A DNA stretch of 28,469 nt. It comes from 13-2-20CM-66-19 sp036273735 (GTDB taxonomy: Bacteria; Pseudomonadota; Gammaproteobacteria; Steroidobacterales; Steroidobacteraceae). This document shows positions 23,547 through 28,469 of the stretch, one piece after another. A program made the translations under genes and the position numbers. The notes below the pieces were generated by a model. The model ran no database searches and was not told where the DNA came from. It worked only from the letters and a program-made list of their open reading frames with translations. The DNA lies in NCBI GenBank assembly GCA_036273735.1, contig DASUHA010000142.1:1-28469 (forward strand), read 5' to 3'. Position 1 is the stretch's first letter. Every line of letters starts with the position of its first letter.

Positions 23547-23679
23547 TTGACTCGCAGACCCTATATCGTGGCGCAAAGCATACACTGTCTCCGGATGAGG
23601 CGTATTGCGCCGCGGACCGCACAGCTGCTGTTGCGGTGACGCAACGTGGGCGGTCCGGCCCGGATCCGGATCGCGCCGG

Positions 23680-24819
23680 TCAGCCGCGCGCGACCTCGAA
23701 GGTGGGATCGACCTCCGAGGCCCAGGCCAGCAATCCGCCTTCGAGATGCGCCGGCGCTCCGATGCCGGCACGGATGGCCAGAGCGCATGCCGTCAGACTC
23801 CTTCGTCCGCTGCGGCACAGGAATACCGGGGTACATCCGTCGGGGAGCTCGCCAACCCGGCGCGCGAGCTCCGCCACCGGAATGTTGCGGGCGCCTTCCA
23901 GATGACAGGTGTCGAACTCCTGCGGATCGCGCACATCGATCAGCACGAGGGCGGCTCTACTTCCGTCGGACGCCAGCCGATCACGCAAGGCCGAGGGTGT
24001 GAGCCGGTGAACCGAGCTCAGGTCCGCGGTATCGCATGACGCGACCGTCCGCAATGGCGCCGTGATCGTGGGATGCTCTCCGCAGACCGCGCAATCCGCA
24101 CGCCGCGTGAAGGGAAACTCGGCGAAGCGCAGCTCCAAAGCGTCGTAGGTCGCCAGTCGGCCGACGAGCGGCTCGCCGATCCCAGTGATGATCTTGATGG
24201 CCTCTGTCGCCTGAATGGTCCCGAGCACGCCGGGCAACACTCCGAGCACGCCCGCTTCTGCGCAACTCGCCACCACACCCTCCTCGGCTTCGGGAAAGAG
24301 ACAGCGATAGCACGGTCCCCGGCCTGGAAGATAGGTCATGGCATGACCTTCGAAGCGGTGAATCGCGGCGGAAACCAACGGCTTGCCGAGAAGCACGCAG
24401 GCATCGTTGACCAGGTAGCGCGTGGTCAGCCGGTCAGTGCCATCGAGGACCACGTCGTAGCCCCGTAGCACATCAAGTACATTCCCTGCGTCCAAAGTGA
24501 GCTTGTGCACAACGACGCTAATCTCGGGGTTGAGGGCGAGTAAACGCTCGCGGGCCGCTTCGGCCTTCGCCCGTCCGATGGCCGCGGTATCGAACAATAC
24601 CTGTCGTTGCAGGTTGGAGAGCTCCACGCGATCGAAGTCCACGAGCCCGAGGGTGCCGACGCCGGCCGCTGCCAGATAGAGCGCGGCCGGCGAGCCGAGC
24701 CCCCCGGCCCCGATCACGATGACGCGTGCATTTTTCAGCCGCTCCTGGCCATCTCGCCCCAACTCGGGCAAGGAGAGATGCCGGTGATAGCGCGACAGCT
24801 CGGCCGCCGAGAGCGGCAT
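23680..24819 (-). CDS. moeB: MoeB/ThiF-type E1-like adenylyltransferase fused to a rhodanese domain (Uba4/MOCS3-like)
   Basis: 379 residues. The N-terminal MoeB domain (1-255) has the adenylation loop GAGGLGSPAALYLAAAGV from 38, VDFDRVELSNLQRQVLF from 60, LDGTDRLTTRYLVND near 125, and a structural zinc site Cys170/Cys173 (CYRC) plus Cys243/Cys246 (CAVC). Cys186 in ASCAEAGVLGVLPG occupies the E1 thiol position. A C-terminal rhodanese domain (about 280-379) has LIDVRDPQEFDTCHLEGA and active Cys335 in CRSGRRS. It adenylates the C-terminal glycine of a ubiquitin-like carrier and delivers persulfide sulfur to make a thiocarboxylate. The MoaD-like partner is 3 bases upstream. No moaA, moaC or moaE is nearby, so the role may be thiolation other than molybdopterin. 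A thiF/Urm1-type role is the alternative. Confidence 0.92.
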   Translation of the reverse strand: MPLSAAELSRYHRHLSLPELGRDGQERLKNARVIVIGAGGLGSPAALYLAAAGVGTLGLVDFDRVELSNLQRQVLFDTAAIGRAKAEAARERLLALNPEISVVVHKLTLDAGNVLDVLRGYDVVLDGTDRLTTRYLVNDACVLLGKPLVSAAIHRFEGHAMTYLPGRGPCYRCLFPEAEEGVVASCAEAGVLGVLPGVLGTIQATEAIKIITGIGEPLVGRLATYDALELRFAEFPFTRRADCAVCGEHPTITAPLRTVASCDTADLSSVHRLTPSALRDRLASDGSRAALVLIDVRDPQEFDTCHLEGARNIPVAELARRVGELPDGCTPVFLCRSGRRSLTACALAIRAGIGAPAHLEGGLLAWASEVDPTFEVARG

Positions 24820-24822
24820 GGC

Positions 24823-25089
24823 TCATCCCCCGCTCAGGGCGCAAATCACATGCACGATGTCACCGGCCAACACGGGTTGCGAGAGCGCCGTGACCTCGCC
24901 CGTGTTGATATAAAGACGGATGTGCGGACGGATCCGACTCTGCTCGTCGATCATGCGGAAGCGGATGCCGGAGAAACGGCGCTCGAGACTCGCCAGCACC
25001 TCCTCGACGGTGCCGCCATCCGCTGCAATCGTGGCGGCGCCGGCCGTGTAGGACCGTAGTGGGCTCGGAATGCGGACCGTGCAGCTCAT
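24823..25089 (-). CDS. MoaD/ThiS-like ubiquitin-fold sulfur carrier protein
   Basis: 88 residues. It has the beta-grasp pattern of the MoaD-like family: VRIPSPLRSYTAGAATIAAD, the GGTVEEVLASLERRFSG helix, MIDEQSRIRPHIRLYINTGE, and a C-terminal ALSGG. The exposed Gly-Gly tail is the site of adenylation and thiocarboxylation by an E1-like enzyme, whose gene starts three bases downstream. The SRIRPHIRLYIN wording is that of the MoaD-related proteins of larger type rather than of ThiS. It follows the beta-propeller gene by 21 bases. Whether it serves molybdopterin, another cofactor, an amino acid pathway or protein conjugation cannot be told from this window. Confidence 0.88.
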   Translation of the reverse strand: MSCTVRIPSPLRSYTAGAATIAADGGTVEEVLASLERRFSGIRFRMIDEQSRIRPHIRLYINTGEVTALSQPVLAGDIVHVICALSGG

Positions 25090-25110
25090 GGCCGTGCGCG
25101 CCTCCCGTTC

Positions 25111-26219
25111 CTACGCGCAGGTCACGGAGTAGATTTCCGGTAGGTGCCGCGCAATGCAGCGCCAGCGCTCGCCGCCGTTGGCGCCGGCCCACACCTCCCC
25201 ACCCGTGGTTCCGAAGTAGAGGCCGACCCGCTGCGCGCGACCATCCGTACACATGGCCTGGCGGAGCACGGTCATCCACGCCTGCGATCGCGGCAGCCCG
25301 CGATCGAGACGCCGCCAACTTTCCCCGCCATCGGTGGTGCGATACACCGCCGGCTTCCCATCGATCGAGGTACGCGGCCACACCGTCCGACCATCCATGG
25401 GCAACACCCACGCCGTTTGCGGATCGCTCGGATGCAGGACGATGGGAAAGCCGATGTCCCCCGTTTTTTGCGGCATGGCGCGGCCGATCCGCACCCAGCG
25501 CCGCCCGGGTCGATCCAGGCGATAGATACCGCAATGATTCTGCTGGTAGAGCCGGTCGGGCGCCGCGGGGTGAAGTGCAACGCAGTGCGGATCATGTCCG
25601 TAGGGCACATTCGGATCCGGCAGGAAGTCGGCGGCGCACCCCTCATTGAGCGGCACCCAGTCGGCGCCCCCATCCGTGGATTCGATACGCCGCCGATGGA
25701 GATCGCGATGTAGAGGTGCTTCGGATCACGAGGATCGATGCTGACCGAATGCACCAGCTGCCCGTCCGGCGTGCCGAAGGTCACCCATTTCGGCCGCATG
25801 GGATGGTCGTTGAATCCGGCGACGGGCTGCCAGCGATCGCCGCCGTCCTCGGAGCGGAAGAGGCCCGCGGGCGAGGTGCCGGCGTACCACGTGCCCTGTT
25901 CCGAGGGGTGCCCGGGCGTGAGCCAGAAAACGCGCTCCACGGCCCGCGGCTCCTCGCCGTCGGCGGCCTTGCGGAAGGCCGGGGGCTGCCCTGCCTCCTG
26001 CCACGTGCGGCCCCGATCGCTGGAGCGGTAGACGGTCGGTCCGAGGTGTCCGGTCTTGGCGGCCATCAGCAGGATCTTGGGCTCGCGCGGATCCTGGACC
26101 ACGTGGTGCACGATATGCCCGAGAAACTGCGGGCCCGACAGCTTCCAGACACGCCGCCTGCCGTCGAGCCGGAGCCTGAATGCGCCCTTGCGGGTACCGA
26201 TCCAGAGCGTAGCCGTCAT
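25111..26219 (-). pseudogene. Asp-box (BNR/sialidase-like) beta-propeller protein, interrupted by a one-base frameshift
   Basis: Two reading frames share one protein. The first, from ATG 26219 (TATLWIGTRKGAFRLRLDGR), is in register to about 25690; the second carries on to the stop at 25111. Asp boxes appear as SSDRGRTWQE, SEDGGDRWQP, STDGGADW (restored), TTDGGESWRR and GANGGERW, and the fold is the WD40/YVTN/BNR-like propeller often annotated exo-alpha-sialidase. On the minus strand the sequence GGCGGCGTATCGAATCC lacks one T: adding it (GTATTCGAATCC) gives GGVFESTDGG and joins the frames. The missing base falls at about 25685. If intact the protein would be about 369 residues with no signal peptide, so probably cytosolic. 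It could be a sequencing error, a programmed frameshift (no slippery run seen) or a true pseudogene. Confidence 0.8.
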
Positions 26220-26275
26220 GGCCGCGAAGCATCGCCGCCTCGCGACTGCGGTGTCATCCCTCCTCAATCCACGGG

Positions 26276-26884
26276 CTACCGGTACAGGCGCAGGAGCTTG
26301 GCGCGCGAGATGACGACCCGTGCATGATCGCGGCGCAGCACGCCGGCGCGAAAGGCTATCGGGTTGGTTGCGAGAACCAACATCACCATCAGGATGTTCT
26401 CGCCGATGCGGCGCAGGAACCCGGGCCGGCCGGCGCTCGGATCTTTTGCCGTCTCGAAGCCATATCGGGAGACGATGCGCGCGAGCTGCGCACATTGGCC
26501 GGCGGGCGCCAGGCGCATGTCGGCACAGACCGCGACCACCGCATCGAGATCGCCGGACTGCGCAACGTGACGCGCGAGCTCGCGCAGGGAGGTCTCGATT
26601 GCGCGGCTTGCGCGGCGTGCCCAGGCCAAGGTCGGACCCCGGCGGCCCATGATGGGCACGTGCTCGTTCCAGAGGTGAACCTTGAGGAGCGGATCGCCGC
26701 GGCGCACGCGCACGCCGTCGGAAAGCAACAGACTCTCCTCCGCCAGACAGTACTCCACGCGGAACAGGCAGTCGCGATGCGCGGTGAACTCGTAGATGCC
26801 CAACCATCGGCGCAGCCAACGGTCCAGGCCGAATACCCACTGCTCCGGATGAAGGCCGCGTTTTTCGGAAAGCTCGACGGACAA
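26276..26884 (-). CDS. YkoP-like hypothetical protein
   Basis: 202 residues from the TTG at 26884, chosen because AAGGAG stands eight bases upstream; a GTG at 26935 gives a 219-residue version with a weak ribosome site. The first half, with VFGLDRWLRRWLGIYEFTAH, then CLFRVEYCLAEESLLLSDG and VRRGDPLLKVHLWNEHVP, resembles the YkoP domain that also occurs attached to polysaccharide deacetylases. The second half is a helical region with ILMVMLVLATNPIAFR and a basic end. Its function is unknown. Co-orientation with a glycosyltransferase and an AI-2E-type permease suggests envelope or polysaccharide metabolism. The family assignment rests on pattern memory and is moderate. Confidence 0.62.
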   Translation of the reverse strand: MSVELSEKRGLHPEQWVFGLDRWLRRWLGIYEFTAHRDCLFRVEYCLAEESLLLSDGVRVRRGDPLLKVHLWNEHVPIMGRRGPTLAWARRASRAIETSLRELARHVAQSGDLDAVVAVCADMRLAPAGQCAQLARIVSRYGFETAKDPSAGRPGFLRRIGENILMVMLVLATNPIAFRAGVLRRDHARVVISRAKLLRLYR

Positions 26885-26965
26885 GGGACGTGCTCCTTGC
26901 GTGTCGGCGACAGGACCACAACTCTGACAGCTCACAAAAGTTCCGGCGTGGCCTGTGGCTGACCG

Positions 26966-28063
26966 TCAGGAAGCGTTGCCTCGCGGCTCCTGATAGATCA
27001 CTTCGAGAAGCACCTTGATGCTGAGCGCGACCGGAACCGAGAGGATGACGCCAACGATGCCGAAGAGAAGTCCGCCCGCGAGAAAACAGAAGATGACGAG
27101 CACGGGCGGGACGGAAGCGGCGCGTCCGAGCACGAGCGGCCCGAAGAACTGATCGATGGAGATCCTGAGCGCCGTGGCGTAGACGACGTAGGCGAGGATG
27201 CTCCAGGCGGAGGATGCCTGCTGCACCGCCACGAGCCCGGCAATGATTGCCGAGGCGGCCGGACCTACGAACGGGATGAGCTCGAGGAGGCCGGTGATGA
27301 GGGCGAGAAAGACGGCATGCTGAATCCTGAGCACGAGGCCGAGGCCGATGTAAGCCGCGGTGGAGGCGTATACGACCACGAGCCCGACACCGATGAAGTA
27401 GCGACGCAGCACCGGCTCGATATCCCGCCCGACCCGGCGGGTGAAGGAACGGTAGCGCGGCGGAATGAGCCAGGCGAGCCCGCGGCCGATGCGATGAGCG
27501 TCGAGAAGGAAGTAGCCGAGGAGGACCAGTGTCAGGATGGCACCGAAGAAGCCTGCGAAGCCGAGCGCCGCCACTTCGAGGATCCGCCCCTGTGACATCC
27601 ACGCCTGCGCCTGATGAGCGATCATCGCTCCGATGGCGGCGGCATCGAGCCGGTTGCCCATGAGATCGAGCGTGCGATTCCCGAGCAACGCCCGTGCGAA
27701 GCCCGTCAGCGTTCCCTGCAGATTGCCGCCGATCCGCCCCAGCTCGTGTACGAGCGGCGGTGCGCCCAGCCAGACGAGCAGCGCGCCGAGGCCCATGAGC
27801 GTGAGCAGAACTGCAAGCGCATAGAGCGAGCGCGGCAGCCGCGTCCGCCCCGCCAGCCGATCGACCAGCGGCGTCGCCACGAAGGCCACGATCGCCGCCA
27901 ACACGAAGGGCAGCAGAATCTCCCTGACGAGATAAAGGAAGACGATGAGCCCGACTACGACCGAGATGGTCGTCAGGTTGGAAAAGCGCTCTACGCGCCC
28001 GTGCGTCGCGCCCGGCGGTGAGGCGCCGGGCACTTCCTGTCGGGTCCGCTCATCGGGTCTCAT
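26966..28063 (-). CDS. AI-2E family transporter (PerM/TqsA-like permease)
   Basis: 365 residues from the ATG at 28063. About eight membrane helices are visible: TISVVVGLIVFLYLVREILL, then LPFVLAAIVAFVATPLVDRL, a helix starting SLYALAVLLTLMGLGALLVW, and later LGFAGFFGAILTLVLLGYFL, IGVGLVVVYASTAAYIGLGL, and LITGLLELIPFVGPAASAII, which holds the family signature IPFVGP. PVLVIFCFLAGGLLFGIVGV is near the end. These permeases export small molecules, sometimes the AI-2 signal; several members instead act in sodium or salt tolerance, so the name does not prove AI-2 transport. The ATGA overlap with the preceding glycosyltransferase stop fixes the start. The YkoP-like gene follows in the same operon. 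Confidence 0.93.
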   Translation of the reverse strand: MRPDERTRQEVPGASPPGATHGRVERFSNLTTISVVVGLIVFLYLVREILLPFVLAAIVAFVATPLVDRLAGRTRLPRSLYALAVLLTLMGLGALLVWLGAPPLVHELGRIGGNLQGTLTGFARALLGNRTLDLMGNRLDAAAIGAMIAHQAQAWMSQGRILEVAALGFAGFFGAILTLVLLGYFLLDAHRIGRGLAWLIPPRYRSFTRRVGRDIEPVLRRYFIGVGLVVVYASTAAYIGLGLVLRIQHAVFLALITGLLELIPFVGPAASAIIAGLVAVQQASSAWSILAYVVYATALRISIDQFFGPLVLGRAASVPPVLVIFCFLAGGLLFGIVGVILSVPVALSIKVLLEVIYQEPRGNAS

Positions 28064-28469
28064 GAGGTGTAGACGCGCCCTTTCCAGCGGACGCGGCGGG
28101 TGACTCGCCAACGGATGCTGTCGAGCGCCATGACGGCGCCAGCGGTATAGCCCAGCGGAAAGAGCAGCCCGTACCACCAGGGGATCCTGAAGTGCACCGC
28201 GCCTCCGACATGCAGCCCGAGCAGAGCGGCCGTGCCGAGAGTGGCCAGAGCGAGGGCAAGTGCGAGCGCAACCGGTGCGCCACCCGCGCCATGAAGCACC
28301 GCCGCCAGATCGAGGGGCGGCAGGCAGACGGCGACCCAGGCGAGCAACACGATGATCGGTGCGGCGAGCAGAGTGCGTGCGGGGCCGCCGAGGAGCTGAG
28401 TCAGGTTCTTCGCAAACCCGGGCCACAGAGTCGACCATCCCGTGTACATCCGCGTGCAGAGAAGAAGAC
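28060..28469 (-). CDS. Family 2 glycosyltransferase, C-terminal part (5' truncated by window)
   Basis: The frame is open to the right edge (LLLCTRMYTGWSTLWPGFAK), so the catalytic domain and start are missing. About 136 residues remain, with three or four hydrophobic segments, including LLAAPIIVLLAWVAVCL, PVALALALALATLGTAALLG and YGLLFPLGYTAGAVMALDS. The end RVRWKGRVYTS fits the closing motif of membrane glycosyltransferases related to the hopanoid/carotenoid-associated HpnB-like or CrtQ-like group. Such enzymes add sugars to lipid-linked acceptors at the inner membrane. The stop overlaps the start of the permease as ATGA. The exact subgroup cannot be settled without the N-terminal domain. 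Confidence 0.72.
   Translation of the reverse strand, partial: LLLCTRMYTGWSTLWPGFAKNLTQLLGGPARTLLAAPIIVLLAWVAVCLPPLDLAAVLHGAGGAPVALALALALATLGTAALLGLHVGGAVHFRIPWWYGLLFPLGYTAGAVMALDSIRWRVTRRVRWKGRVYTS

Noticed and set aside
25726..26232. Separate 168-codon ORF starting at 26232 with a GAGG before its ATG
   Set aside because: It is an alternative frame over the propeller gene with Arg/Gly/Pro-rich composition; the propeller frame carries the Asp boxes.

Overview
The window is GC-rich, densely packed Gram-negative DNA. Evidence for a diderm, most likely a proteobacterium, includes a PqiB/PqiC pair, a NodT-type outer-membrane channel with an RND pump, an OmpW-family barrel and a TonB-dependent receptor. 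A gammaproteobacterium of the Xanthomonadales/Steroidobacter type would fit, but that placement is inference. I see no tRNA, rRNA, insertion sequence, integrase or CRISPR array.

Layout, left to right. (1) 1-942 (+): the 3' end of pqiB and all of pqiC. (2) 950-2944 (-): an OPT-family oligopeptide transporter. (3) 3100-3801 (+): a small outer-membrane beta-barrel. (4) 3820-5615 (-): mtnA, translationally coupled to a class II aldolase that resembles FucA rather than MtnB. This looks like a 5-methylthioribose/5-deoxyribose disposal shunt ending in an aldol cleavage. (5) 5752-9281 (+): an ABC exporter (ATPase and ABC-2 permease) with a DesK/DesR-like two-component pair, a BceRS/YvfRSTU-style arrangement. 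(6) 9286-10243 (-): a SpoVT/AbrB-type DNA-binding protein overlapping a nucleotidyltransferase-like protein, probably a toxin-antitoxin module. Its promoter is so close to the ATG that the mRNA should be almost leaderless. (7) 10387-18280 (+): a five-gene RND efflux operon (outer-membrane factor, adaptor, pump, OmpR-type regulator, histidine kinase). The last four genes are joined by 4-base ATGA overlaps. (8) 18327-23498 (-): lipase-like lipoprotein, OmpW, DUF2946 and TonB-dependent receptor, an envelope and possibly metal-linked operon. (9) 23680-28469 (-): the C-terminus of a family 2 glycosyltransferase, an AI-2E-type permease, a YkoP-like protein, an Asp-box (BNR) beta-propeller with a frameshift, a MoaD-like sulfur carrier and a MoeB-rhodanese activating enzyme.

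The most interesting parts are three. The first is the beta-propeller/MoaD/MoeB-rhodanese trio, a Urm1-Uba4-like pair with no molybdopterin genes beside it; its propeller gene lacks one base inside an Asp-box region. The second is the mtnA/FucA-like aldolase couple. The third is the compact AbrB/nucleotidyltransferase module with its leaderless promoter and helically phased direct repeat. All functional statements come from reading motifs by eye; no database search was run.
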